Below, piece after piece: positions 37,261 to 46,223 of a stretch of DNA of 64,000 bases (its first letter is position 1; the number at the start of each line of letters is the position of its first letter). The position numbers and the translations under genes were made by a program. The notes below the pieces were generated by a model. The model was not told the DNA's origin, did no database searches, and was given only the letters and a program-made list of their open reading frames with translations. Source of the stretch: Bacillota bacterium (GTDB lineage: Bacteria; Bacillota; UBA4882; UBA8346). The DNA is taken from positions 41,809-105,808 of the forward strand of contig JAFABB010000036.1 of NCBI GenBank assembly GCA_023426245.1. Direction: 5' to 3'.

Positions 37261-37776
37261 ATGGGTGAAGCTTGTAGATGTTGTTCATGCGGTTCTAATG
37301 AGTCCGATCCGCGTTATGAGCGGCTTCAAAAGATCATCACCGAGCACCAAGGGAAGCCGGGGGCTTTAATTCCGGTTCTGCACCAAGCACAAGAATTGTT
37401 TGGGTATTTGGCAGAGGATGTTCAGGAGTTGGTGGCGGAAGGTTTGGGAATTCCTTTGTCCGAGGTTTATGGAGTCATTACGTTTTATTCATTATTTTCA
37501 ACCAAACCCCGTGGGGAAAATACCATCGGTGTTTGTATGGGAACTGCTTGCTACGTTAAGGGTGCGGCCGACATTTTAAAAGCGATTCAAACTGAGTTAG
37601 GGGTAGAAATTGATGATACCAGTAAGGATGGTTTATTTACTTTAACGGTTACCCGGTGTTTGGGCGCTTGTGGACTCGCCCCTGTCATTACAATCGGGGA
37701 AGATGTTTATGGACGGTTAACTCCTGATAAAATTCCCGATATCTTAAACAAATACCGGAATAGCAATTTGAAATGA
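37261..37776 (+). CDS. hndA: NuoE/HndA-like [2Fe-2S] subunit
   Basis: A thioredoxin-fold iron-sulfur subunit, 171 residues, of NADH-dependent hydrogenases or formate dehydrogenases. The [2Fe-2S] cluster is held by Cys92, Cys97, Cys133 and Cys137 (VCMGTACYVKG and TRCLGACGLAP). An unusual Cys-rich N-terminus (CRCCSC) precedes the normal domain. AGGAGG precedes the ATG. It partners the NuoF-like subunit encoded 403 bases downstream. The hydrogenase catalytic subunit expected in a HydABC/HndABCD operon is not here. Confidence 0.9.
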   Translation: MGEACRCCSCGSNESDPRYERLQKIITEHQGKPGALIPVLHQAQELFGYLAEDVQELVAEGLGIPLSEVYGVITFYSLFSTKPRGENTIGVCMGTACYVKGAADILKAIQTELGVEIDDTSKDGLFTLTVTRCLGACGLAPVITIGEDVYGRLTPDKIPDILNKYRNSNLK

Positions 37777-38179
37777 ATTTCAAATTTATTTGATGATTTC
37801 GTTTGTGAAAAAATGAACAAGCGACTCCTCGAAATGGAATGTGAAAGAGGAGGGGGATTTTAAACCGCGGTTCATCCTAATTGGGTAACGCTTTTGGAGA
37901 TGGCTTAAGATTTACCTCTTTCTTCGTGAAATAACAGCTCCGTTTGATACTACACACACGCAAGGTTTTGACTTTGGTATCGGGATAATTAGAAATCGTA
38001 ATTGGATCGCATCCTAGTACAACGTACCGCGTGGATTTTTCGATTACATCTTAGAACGAACACACTCTCAAATTGGTATTTCCTAAATAAAACCTTGGTT
38101 TAGGTTATGGTTATTAAAGTTTGAAAGTTTTTGTTTGGATACTTTAAAACTGTACAGCGAATATTGGGGGGATTCATTG
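37777..38179 (+). other. Unusually long gap between hndA and hndC
   Basis: In related operons these genes are usually adjacent or separated by a small HndB-type gene. Here 403 bases carry no frame that looks like HndB and no clear terminator. A weak CCTAAA/TTTAGG hairpin occurs near 38085. The gap may hold a separate promoter for the NuoF-like gene or the eroded remains of a gene. Confidence 0.35.
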
Positions 38180-39970
38180 ATGGAATCGTATCGCAGACAT
38201 GTTTTAGTCTGTGCCGGGGCTGGCTGTATTTCGTCCGGTTGCAAAGAGGTTGAGCGGAACCTTATTACCGAACTTCAAAGTCATCGCCTGGATAATGAAA
38301 TTAAGGTCATTCCAACCGGTTGCATCGGCAGCTGTGATTTAGGACCGGTGATTGTGGTTTACCCCGAAGGAGTGTTTTATGAGCGGGTTAAAGCACAGGA
38401 CGTTAAAGCGATTGTTGAGGAACATTTGGTGGGAAATGAACCGGTGGAGCGACTATTGCATAAGGATAGCACCGGTAAAACAATCACTCATTATCAAGAT
38501 ATACCGTTTTTCAATAAACAGTTGCGGATTGCTTTGCGCAACGTCGGAAGTATCAATCCGGAAGTCATCGAGGATTATGTAGCCCGGGATGGTTATGCTG
38601 CCTTGGGTAAAGTGTTGACCTCCTATAAGCCGGAAGATGTTGTGGACATCGTAAAACGTTCCGGTTTGAGGGGCCGTGGCGGGGCCGGGTTTCCAACTGG
38701 TGTCAAGTGGGAGTTGACGATGAAAGCACCCGGTGATGAGAAATATGTCGTTTGTAACGCCGATGAAGGTGATCCGGGCGCTTTTATGGATCGAAGCGTT
38801 TTGGAAGGCGATCCTCATGCGGTCATCGAAGCCATGGCAATTGCCGGATACACCATAGGGTCTAAACAGGGATATGTGTATGTACGGGCGGAATATCCTT
38901 TAGCCGTTGAACGGCTTGGTCATGCCATCACCAAGGCCCGTGAATTTGGGGCATTGGGAAAAAATATCTTTCATAGCGGGTTTGATTTTGATATGGAAAT
39001 CCGGGTCGGCGCCGGAGCCTTTGTATGCGGGGAAGAAACGGCCTTGATTGCTTCGATTGAAGGGAAAAGGGGCGAACCCAGTCCCAAGCCGCCGTTTCCG
39101 GCAGTTAAAGGTGTTTGGGGGAAACCGACACTGATTAATAATGTGGAAACGTATGCCAATATCGCGCCGATCATTTTGAGAGGCGCCGATTGGTTTGCCG
39201 GGATCGGTACGGAAAAGAGCAAAGGTACCAAGGTGTTTGCCATTGCCGGAAAGATTAAAAATACCGGTTTGGTGGAGGTTCCCATTGGAACGAAGTTGCG
39301 GGAAATCATCTTTGATTTGGGCGGGGGGATCCCTGGCGGCAAAAAATTCAAAGCAGCCCAGACCGGTGGGCCGTCCGGCGGCTGTTTAACGACCGAACAT
39401 TTGGATCTGCCCATGGATTATGAATCTTTAAAAGCCGTCGGTTCGATGATGGGTTCCGGTGGTTTGATTGTTATGGATGAAGATACGTGCATGGTTGATG
39501 TCGCCCGGTTCTTCTTGGACTTTACCCAGGATGAGTCCTGCGGGAAATGTACGCCTTGCCGGATAGGGACCAAACGGATGCTGGAGATTTTGACCAGGAT
39601 TACGGAGGGTAAAGGAGTTCCCAGCGATTTGGAAGCCTTGGAGATCTTGGCCAAACATATCAGCAGCACTGCTTTATGCGGATTGGGCCAGTCAGCTCCG
39701 CAGCCGGTATTATCCACCATGAAGTATTTCCGGGACGAATATGAAGCGCATATTTATGATAAGCGTTGTCCGGCCGGAGTATGTAAGGCTCTGTTATCGT
39801 ATAAGGTCAAACCCGATCTTTGCCGCGGATGTTCGATCTGCGCCAAAAATTGCCCGGCTTCAGCGATTACTGGCGAAACCAAAAAGGCTCACGTCATCAA
39901 CAGTCTAAAATGCGTTAAGTGCGGCGTCTGTATGCAGAAGTGTCCGTTCAAGGCGATTGAGTTGAGCTAA
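38180..39970 (+). CDS. hndC: NuoF/HndC-like NADH-binding flavo-iron-sulfur subunit
   Basis: Oxidises or reduces NAD(P)H through FMN and passes electrons over iron-sulfur clusters; 596 residues. Residues 1-90 form a thioredoxin-like [2Fe-2S] domain (CAGAGCISSGC, CIGSCDLGP). The NuoF core has GLRGRGGAGFPTG for NADH, NADEGDPGAF for FMN, and a [4Fe-4S] site with Cys454, Cys457, Cys460 and Cys500. The C-terminus is a 2[4Fe-4S] ferredoxin (CRGCSICAKNCP, CVKCGVCMQKCP). This is the layout of HydB/HndC in electron-bifurcating hydrogenases. ATG 38180 has GGGGGG eight bases upstream; a TTG at 38135 does not. Confidence 0.93.
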   Translation: MESYRRHVLVCAGAGCISSGCKEVERNLITELQSHRLDNEIKVIPTGCIGSCDLGPVIVVYPEGVFYERVKAQDVKAIVEEHLVGNEPVERLLHKDSTGKTITHYQDIPFFNKQLRIALRNVGSINPEVIEDYVARDGYAALGKVLTSYKPEDVVDIVKRSGLRGRGGAGFPTGVKWELTMKAPGDEKYVVCNADEGDPGAFMDRSVLEGDPHAVIEAMAIAGYTIGSKQGYVYVRAEYPLAVERLGHAITKAREFGALGKNIFHSGFDFDMEIRVGAGAFVCGEETALIASIEGKRGEPSPKPPFPAVKGVWGKPTLINNVETYANIAPIILRGADWFAGIGTEKSKGTKVFAIAGKIKNTGLVEVPIGTKLREIIFDLGGGIPGGKKFKAAQTGGPSGGCLTTEHLDLPMDYESLKAVGSMMGSGGLIVMDEDTCMVDVARFFLDFTQDESCGKCTPCRIGTKRMLEILTRITEGKGVPSDLEALEILAKHISSTALCGLGQSAPQPVLSTMKYFRDEYEAHIYDKRCPAGVCKALLSYKVKPDLCRGCSICAKNCPASAITGETKKAHVINSLKCVKCGVCMQKCPFKAIELS

Positions 39971-40046
39971 TGCTTTTGTATGCAGATAATGGGGGTAAAC
40001 CGTTCTTACAAGCCCATGTAGCCAGAAGGCCGGTGTAATAAAAGCA

Positions 40047-40168
40047 AAAGGCTGTCGAAAAAGTACTTTACAATCAATAAGAATTGCAATGGACTCCATT
40101 GTCGATTAAACATGGGGTATATATTGTATTTTTTGTTGATGAATTTACTCTTTTCAGATAGCCTTTTT
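40047..40168. repeat. Long imperfect hairpin related to the element at 16069
   Basis: AAAAGGCTGTCGAAAAAGTA at the left matches the complement of the right end (AAAAGGCTATCTGAAAAGAG) with few changes over about 24 bases. The left end also matches the element at 16069 (GGCTGTTGCAAAAGTA, then AATCAAT). It lies after hndC and could end its transcript, but two copies at unrelated loci suggest a small dispersed element. Confidence 0.5.
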
Positions 40169-40477
40169 ATGTACTTAAAAGCGCTAATATCTTCCCTCCC
40201 AGCCAACAGTCTCCCCTAAAGCCTATGATTGCAAGTAGGAAAAGGGCCTCACGAGAAAACGAGCAAAACATTTCACAATGTAACAATATTGATCAAAATT
40301 TTCCGGAATACTGTATACATGATAATACTAATCTTAACTAAACGATGAAGGAAAATAAAATGCGTTTATGTTCATATGTGATTTTTTTTGGATAAAAGAA
40401 GATAAATTTATTCGAAAGATTGCAGGAGTTTGCAAAAAATAGCAGAAAATATAATCATAAAATTGCAGATATGTTAA

Positions 40478-40502
40478 ACCGGTCCATGCTAAAATGTCCG
40501 GT
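40478..40502 (+). promoter_or_regulatory. Extended -10 promoter within a palindrome, candidate DeoR operator
   Basis: TGCTAAAAT (40487-40495) is an extended -10 box. It lies between inverted arms ACCGG (40478-40482) and CCGGT (40498-40502). A palindrome over the promoter 32 bases before the DeoR-type gene suggests autoregulation. Confidence 0.45.
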
Positions 40503-40533
40503 GATTGAATGAATCCAACCATGGAGGAATATC

Positions 40534-41343
40534 ATGACGCAAAATAGTCAAGAGTCCATTTTGCCGGCAGAAAGAAGAAAACGGATTTTAGAGCATATTC
40601 AACAAAATGGCAGTGGCCGAATTGAAGAATTGGCGGCCGTTTTGGGAGTTTCTGAGGCCACGGTGAGGCGGGATCTGTCCATACTTGAAACGGATGGTTT
40701 TGTCGATCGCACTCACGGAGGGGCTATTCTTCCTGAAACGAGTACCGCCTTTGAACGTCTTTACCCCGAGAAAAGGGCTATTCTTTCCGAGGAAAAGCAG
40801 GCGATTGGGATCAAAGCGGCCAGCATGATTTCGGATGGAGAAACCCTCATTTTGGACTCGGGATCGACCACTTTTGAAATTGCCCGGAACCTCATTTTTC
40901 ACAAAAATCTTACTATCATCACTTATGACCTATTCATAGCCAGCAGCATCATTTATGATCCGTCGACCACTGTCATTGTTACCGGTGGGGTTCGGCGGGA
41001 CGGTTTTAATATTTTGGTTGGCCCGATAGCCGAAGAACTGCTTCGCCAAGTCAGAGTTAATAAAGCATTTATCGGAGCTGATGCTGTCGACGTTGCACAA
41101 GGAATTACCAATGCAACATTTACTGAAGTATCCATTAAACGATTGATTATTGAGGCTGCCAATGAAGTGATTTTAGTCGCGGATCATTCGAAATTTGGGA
41201 AATTAGCATTGGCTAAGGTATGTTCGCTTGAACAGGTTGATCATATTGTGACGGATCAGAAAGTTGATGATTCGATTTTACAGGGGATTTTGCGGTTAGA
41301 AATCCCATATACCGTTGTTGATACCGAAGAGAAAAATATTTAA
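40534..41343 (+). CDS. DeoR-family sugar regulator
   Basis: A repressor of 269 residues. The N-terminal DeoR helix-turn-helix (RRKRILEHIQQNGSGRIEEL, then VSEATVRRDLSILE) covers about residues 13-65. The C-terminal sugar-phosphate sensor domain has ILDSGSTTFEIAR, TGGVRR and the ADHSKFGK motif. It heads the operon of a ribose-type ABC transporter, M42 peptidase, FGGY kinase and BtpA protein, and probably responds to the phosphorylated sugar made by that kinase. In E. coli the sgc cluster also has a DeoR regulator (SgcR). Confidence 0.93.
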   Translation: MTQNSQESILPAERRKRILEHIQQNGSGRIEELAAVLGVSEATVRRDLSILETDGFVDRTHGGAILPETSTAFERLYPEKRAILSEEKQAIGIKAASMISDGETLILDSGSTTFEIARNLIFHKNLTIITYDLFIASSIIYDPSTTVIVTGGVRRDGFNILVGPIAEELLRQVRVNKAFIGADAVDVAQGITNATFTEVSIKRLIIEAANEVILVADHSKFGKLALAKVCSLEQVDHIVTDQKVDDSILQGILRLEIPYTVVDTEEKNI

Positions 41344-41455
41344 CTCTATCTATGCAGTTCCGATTTGCATGGATTGGACTTCTAATACATACGAAAGGAG
41401 GTTTGTTTTACTGGCTTTGTGACTTTAAAACTTAATAGTGGAGGCGTACACATCG

Positions 41456-42454
41456 ATGAAAAAGTTTCTTTTGGTATTTGCTCTATTAGGCATACTGTCA
41501 GTGATGGTTGCACCAATGAATTCGCAATCTGCAGCCTTGGCAAAAAAGAAGTATACAATCGCCACGGTTGTAAAACTAAGCGGAGTGCAATGGTTTAACC
41601 GGATGGAAGAAGGAGTTAAGAAATTCGGAAAAGACACGGGATATGCGACTTTCCAACAAGGACCGCCGAAAGCCGATGCCGCGCTTCAAGTCCAAATTAT
41701 CGAGGATTTAATTGCGCAACGGGTTGATGCAATCTGTGTAGTTCCGTTTTCTCCCGAAGCTTTGGAACCGGTTTTAAAAAAAGCAATGGACAAAGGGATC
41801 GTAGTTATCAGTCATGAAGCATCCAACATGAAAAATATTAACTATGATATCGAAGCATTTGATAATGCAAGCTACGGTGCGCACTTAATGGATCATCTGG
41901 CAAAACTAATGGGTAGTAAAGGCGAATACGCCGTTTTTGTAGGGAGTCTGACATCCAAAACCCATAATGAATGGGTTGATGCCGGAATTGCACGTCAAAA
42001 AAAGATGTATCCGAACATGAAGTTGGTAACCGATAAGGTAGAATCCAATGATGACCAAACCCAAGCTTATAATAAGACCAAAGAATTACTTAAAAAATAT
42101 CCCAATTTAAAGGGAATTCAAGGAAGCTCGGCTATCGATCCGGCAGGTTCGGGATTGGCTGTTGAAGAAATGGGATTACAGGGCAAAGTATTTGTTGTCG
42201 GGACTAGTTTGGTTTCAGTTTCCAGCAAATATTTGAATTCCGGCGCCACCAATTTAATCAGTTTTTGGGATCCGGCCGATGCGGGGTATGCTATGAATAA
42301 ATTAGCCGTAATGATTCTCGACGGTAAGAAAATTAATAACGGCGCCAATTTAGGCATACAAGGCTACAACAATCTGACACTCAAAGGAAAAGTGTTGTAT
42401 GGCCAAGCGTGGGTTGATGTCACAAAAACGAATATGAATCAATATAATTTCTAA
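41456..42454 (+). CDS. Ribose-type periplasmic sugar-binding protein
   Basis: The extracytoplasmic receptor of a CUT2 importer (RbsB/Peripla_BP_4), 332 residues. A Sec signal peptide of about 28 residues ends near SQSAALA, before KKKYTIATVVK. There is no lipobox Cys. The sugar-binding segments RVDAICVVPF and IQGSSAIDPAGSG are typical of the family. ATG 41456 has GTGGAGG 11 bases upstream. Transcription probably comes from the DeoR gene promoter or from the 112-base gap. The sugar is unknown. Confidence 0.92.
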   Translation: MKKFLLVFALLGILSVMVAPMNSQSAALAKKKYTIATVVKLSGVQWFNRMEEGVKKFGKDTGYATFQQGPPKADAALQVQIIEDLIAQRVDAICVVPFSPEALEPVLKKAMDKGIVVISHEASNMKNINYDIEAFDNASYGAHLMDHLAKLMGSKGEYAVFVGSLTSKTHNEWVDAGIARQKKMYPNMKLVTDKVESNDDQTQAYNKTKELLKKYPNLKGIQGSSAIDPAGSGLAVEEMGLQGKVFVVGTSLVSVSSKYLNSGATNLISFWDPADAGYAMNKLAVMILDGKKINNGANLGIQGYNNLTLKGKVLYGQAWVDVTKTNMNQYNF

Positions 42455-42462
42455 CCGTCTCT

Positions 42463-42509
42463 CAAATAGCAGTTAAGCGAAAACATTGGTTCTGCTTAAC
42501 TGCTATTTG
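42463..42509 (+). promoter_or_regulatory. Perfect 16-bp hairpin after the binding-protein gene
   Basis: CAAATAGCAGTTAAGC and its exact complement flank a 15-base loop, 9 bases after the stop codon. As at 9647, it probably stabilises the binding-protein message or partly terminates transcription ahead of the ATPase and permease genes. Confidence 0.7.
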
Positions 42510-42551
42510 GCTTTATGCCATCCGAATGAATTAGGGAAGGATAATTAAAAA

Positions 42552-44054
42552 ATGGGCGAAAAAATATTGTCCTTAAGAAATATCACGAAATCATTTTTGG
42601 GTGTTAATGCATTGAAAGATGTCAATTTATCAATCGATCAAAGTCAAATCTGTTGTTTGGTCGGTGAAAACGGCTGCGGAAAGTCAACGTTAATTAAAAT
42701 TATTGCTGGAGTTCATACACCGGATGACGGAGAGATTTTTTTAAATGGTAAACACTATGATCGATTACGCCCGCTTGACTCGATCAAAGAAGGAATTCAG
42801 ATTATTTATCAAGATTTTTCAGTGTTTCCCAATTTATCTGTAGCAGAGAATATTGCCTTAAATTATCAGTTAGCCTTAGATAAATCATGGGTCAATTGGA
42901 AAGAAGTCTATAAAATCGCGCGGCAGGCTCTGGAGAGAATCAATGTCAATATTGAACTTGATGCGAAAGTGGAGGAGCTATCGGTTGCCAATAAACAACT
43001 GATCGCAATAGCCAGGGCTTTGCTCCAAAATGCGCGATTGATCATAATGGATGAACCGACTACCGCATTAACCTATAAAGAGGTCGTTACCTTATTTGGC
43101 ATTATTAAGGACCTGCGGCAAAGCGGGATCTCAACTTTGTTTGTAAGTCATAAGCTCAATGAAGTATTAGAGATATCCGACCGGATCTCGATATTGCGCA
43201 ATGGTGAAAATGTAATGGAAGGGAAAACCGAGGATTTTGACAGGCAGAAGTTAGTTTATTACATGACTGGCCGGCAGATCACTGAAAGCTACCGCAATTC
43301 CGAAAAGAAATCCGAAGAAGCTTCTAATCTGCTACAAGTAAGTCATCTTTCCCGCAAAGGATCATTTAAGGATATTTCCTTTCAATTGTCTGCGGGTGAA
43401 ATTTTAGGAATCACCGGGCTGTTGGGTTCGGGTAGAACTGAATTGGCAATGGCTTTGTTCGGGATTCAACCGGCGGATTCAGGGGAAATTTTTATCGATA
43501 ACGAACGGGCAACGATTGACAGTGTTCAAGATGCAATGGATTATAAAATAGGTTATGTTCCGGAAGACAGGTTAACAGAGGGTCTGTTTTTAACGCAGTC
43601 GATTGGAAAGAATATTATTGTCAGCAATATCGACCAATTACTCACCAAAATGAAATCTATCGATGGGGCCAAAATCAAGCAGCAAATCCAGCGGTGGATG
43701 GGAGATTTAAATATCATAACTCCCTCGCTGGCTTTGCCGGTTCAAAGCCTTTCCGGAGGAAATCAGCAGAGGGTCGTGATTGCAAAATGGCTGGAAACCA
43801 ATCCGCGAATTCTCATTTTAAATGGTCCGACCGTAGGAGTCGACATCGGTTCAAAAACGGATATTCATCAAATCATAAAAGAATTGGCAGCCCAAGGCAT
43901 GGGAGTGCTGATAATCTCCGATGACATTCCTGAGCTTTTACAAAATTGCGACCGGATTCTTCTCATGAAACAAGGCCGGATTACGGAAGAGTTTCTTGGA
44001 AATGAGATAAGTGAAAATGATTTATATCAAAAACTGGTTGGTACTGTGGCATGA
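42552..44054 (+). CDS. Ribose-type sugar ABC transporter ATPase (two ABC domains)
   Basis: The energy subunit of the CUT2 importer, 500 residues with two ABC cassettes. Domain 1 has Walker A GENGCGKST, a reduced signature (LSVANKQL) and Walker B LIIMDEPTTAL. Domain 2 has a degenerate Walker A (GLLGSGRTE), signature LSGGNQQRV and Walker B LILNGPTVGVD. The Asn-Gly in place of Asp-Glu removes the usual catalytic Glu of site 2. One weak site is normal in this family, but loss of this Glu is limited to subgroups. Two permease genes follow. Confidence 0.94.
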   Translation: MGEKILSLRNITKSFLGVNALKDVNLSIDQSQICCLVGENGCGKSTLIKIIAGVHTPDDGEIFLNGKHYDRLRPLDSIKEGIQIIYQDFSVFPNLSVAENIALNYQLALDKSWVNWKEVYKIARQALERINVNIELDAKVEELSVANKQLIAIARALLQNARLIIMDEPTTALTYKEVVTLFGIIKDLRQSGISTLFVSHKLNEVLEISDRISILRNGENVMEGKTEDFDRQKLVYYMTGRQITESYRNSEKKSEEASNLLQVSHLSRKGSFKDISFQLSAGEILGITGLLGSGRTELAMALFGIQPADSGEIFIDNERATIDSVQDAMDYKIGYVPEDRLTEGLFLTQSIGKNIIVSNIDQLLTKMKSIDGAKIKQQIQRWMGDLNIITPSLALPVQSLSGGNQQRVVIAKWLETNPRILILNGPTVGVDIGSKTDIHQIIKELAAQGMGVLIISDDIPELLQNCDRILLMKQGRITEEFLGNEISENDLYQKLVGTVA

Positions 44055-44099
44055 AATTGAACAAGCGATATGGCGGAAACGGTTATAAGGAGTGCTAAA

Positions 44100-45095
44100 A
44101 TGAAAAAAATCGTTCTGAAAAATGAGACGCTCGTTGCCTTAACAATTGTCGGGCTCTCCCTTCTTATCGGACTCATCAATCCCGCGTTTTTTTCGATTGC
44201 CAATTTATTTGATATCGCTAGGAATTGCGTGATTACCGGTATTTTTGCAGTTGGAGTTTTAATCGTGCTTATTTCGGGCGGAATTGATGTTTCTTTCACG
44301 GCAATAGCCGCTTTCAGTATGTATGTGACTTGTAAAATACTGGAACTGTTTTCCGTTGACAGCCCACTGATCGTTGTTTTTTTGATTTCGGGCGGGATTG
44401 GAATTCTCCTGGGACTGATTAACGCGGCTTTGATCTATTACTTTAGCTTGCCCACGATGATTGTAACGTTAGGTACCCAAAGCTTGTATCGTGGATTCAT
44501 GCTGGCTTTTATCGGTACGGCATATATCATTGATATTCCCCAGAGCATGATTGGGCTTTCTAAATATAATTTAATTCACTTTACCGCAGCGGATAAAACA
44601 ATGATCGGCTTACATTCCTCCATTCTTTTCCTGATTGCGGTGATCGTTTTAGGCTGGTTGATCCTTCGGTTTACAATGATCGGCAGAGGTATTTTCGCCA
44701 TCGGTGGAGACATTGAAGCGGCAAAAAGAGTTGGCTTTAATGTAAAAAACATTCAGTTCTTTGTTTACAGCTTTGTTGGCTTAATTTCCGGCATTGCCGG
44801 CATCATTCAGGCCTCCTTGACCAGAGTGGCTAATCCCTTTGATATCGTGGGAACGGAATTAAATGTAATAGCAGCAGTCGTCTTGGGAGGAGCCAGAATT
44901 ACCGGCGGTTATGGAACCATTATCGGGACAATGTTGGGCGTTTGTTTGGTAGTCATTATCAATAATAGTTTGATTTTACTGGGAGTCCCGTCATATTGCC
45001 AACAAGTGGTGACAGGCTTGCTGATATTGCTGGGAACTGGAATACCGGCCTATCAAAGCAAGGGAAAAGAATCCGGCCGAGAGCAGATTTGTTGA
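44100..45095 (+). CDS. Ribose-type sugar ABC transporter permease 1
   Basis: A polytopic membrane subunit of the RbsC family, 331 residues with about nine or ten helices. It has the family blocks LISGGIDVSFTAIAAFS, GLINAALIYYF and AAVVLGGARITGGYGTIIGT. ATG 44100 has AAGGAG 7 bases upstream; an in-frame ATG at 44070 lacks one. It is followed by a second, different RbsC-type gene, so the channel is a heterodimer, as in autoinducer-2 (Lsr) and other multi-permease CUT2 systems. Confidence 0.93.
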   Translation: MKKIVLKNETLVALTIVGLSLLIGLINPAFFSIANLFDIARNCVITGIFAVGVLIVLISGGIDVSFTAIAAFSMYVTCKILELFSVDSPLIVVFLISGGIGILLGLINAALIYYFSLPTMIVTLGTQSLYRGFMLAFIGTAYIIDIPQSMIGLSKYNLIHFTAADKTMIGLHSSILFLIAVIVLGWLILRFTMIGRGIFAIGGDIEAAKRVGFNVKNIQFFVYSFVGLISGIAGIIQASLTRVANPFDIVGTELNVIAAVVLGGARITGGYGTIIGTMLGVCLVVIINNSLILLGVPSYCQQVVTGLLILLGTGIPAYQSKGKESGREQIC

Positions 45096-45126
45096 AGGGA
45101 TAATTATCCACGATGGAGGTATTTCA

Positions 45127-46191
45127 ATGAATAATAAAGACAAACAATCCAACCCGGATGTCCCGAAGAGTACTTTTTTGAATCATACTTTTTCCCGTTT
45201 TGTAGCGTGTGATAGAAGCTTTTTGAGGCTGTTCCTGATTACTGTTTCCATTTTTATCTTGATGGCGATTTTGCAGCCTGATTTATTCTTGACAAGCAGT
45301 AATTTTAATTCCATGTCCTTTCAATTTCCCGAGTATGGTATTTTGGCAATGGCGATTATGATTACGATGTTAACCGGAGGGATTGATCTTTCGATTGTTG
45401 GTATTGCCAACCTATCGGCTATTTTGTCAGCGCTTATCTTGACAAAGTTTATTCCGCAAGGCAGCCCAAATGAAAATATCCTTTGGATAATCGTTGGGGC
45501 GATTGCTGTTTCCATAGTGACCGGAATCATCTGTGGTTTGTTGAACGGTTTGTTTATTACCAAAATAGGGATAACACCGATATTGGCAACGCTTGGGACG
45601 ATGCAACTTTTTACCGGGATTGCTATAGTAATTACCAAAGGAACCGCTATTTATGGATTTCCAGAACAATTTTCAAATATTGGAAATGGTTCTTGGGGAT
45701 TTATTCCGGTACCGTTGGTAGTCTTTGCGCTGATTGTTTGTGCTTTTGTAATTATTTTAAATAAAACTCCCTATGGTTTTAAGGTGTATATGATTGGAAC
45801 CAATCCAACCGCCTCGCTTTTTTCAGGAATCGATAACAAGCTCGTATTAATTAAAACCTACATATTCAGCGGAGTTTTATCATCGATGGCGGGGATCATC
45901 ATGATTGCCCGAACCAATTCCGCAAAGGCCGATTACGGCACTTCTTACACATTACAGGCTATTTTAATTGCAGTGCTTGGGGGAGTGAATCCCAACGGGG
46001 GCTTTGGAACCGTAGCCGGGTTGGTTCTGGCCATATTATCCCTGCAATTTCTATCCAGCGGTTTTAATATGCTTCGGTTCAGCAATTTTTTCAAGGAATT
46101 TGTATGGGGTGCAGTTTTGATTATTGTAATGATTATCAATTATTATGGAAACAAATGGCATTCCAAAAAAAGAGTGAACGACAAGCATTGA
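45127..46191 (+). CDS. Ribose-type sugar ABC transporter permease 2
   Basis: The second RbsC-family subunit, 354 residues, with a polar N-terminus of about 35 residues before the first helix. Family blocks are MLTGGIDLSIVGIANLSAI, ICGLLNGLFITKIGI, YMIGTNPTASLFSGI and LGGVNPNGGFGTVAGL. ATGGAGG precedes the ATG. It is clearly different from the preceding permease, supporting a heteromeric importer of the CUT2 class. Confidence 0.93.
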   Translation: MNNKDKQSNPDVPKSTFLNHTFSRFVACDRSFLRLFLITVSIFILMAILQPDLFLTSSNFNSMSFQFPEYGILAMAIMITMLTGGIDLSIVGIANLSAILSALILTKFIPQGSPNENILWIIVGAIAVSIVTGIICGLLNGLFITKIGITPILATLGTMQLFTGIAIVITKGTAIYGFPEQFSNIGNGSWGFIPVPLVVFALIVCAFVIILNKTPYGFKVYMIGTNPTASLFSGIDNKLVLIKTYIFSGVLSSMAGIIMIARTNSAKADYGTSYTLQAILIAVLGGVNPNGGFGTVAGLVLAILSLQFLSSGFNMLRFSNFFKEFVWGAVLIIVMIINYYGNKWHSKKRVNDKH

Positions 46192-46223
46192 CTGCTGACT
46201 AAATAAAGGGAAGAGGTATGCCA

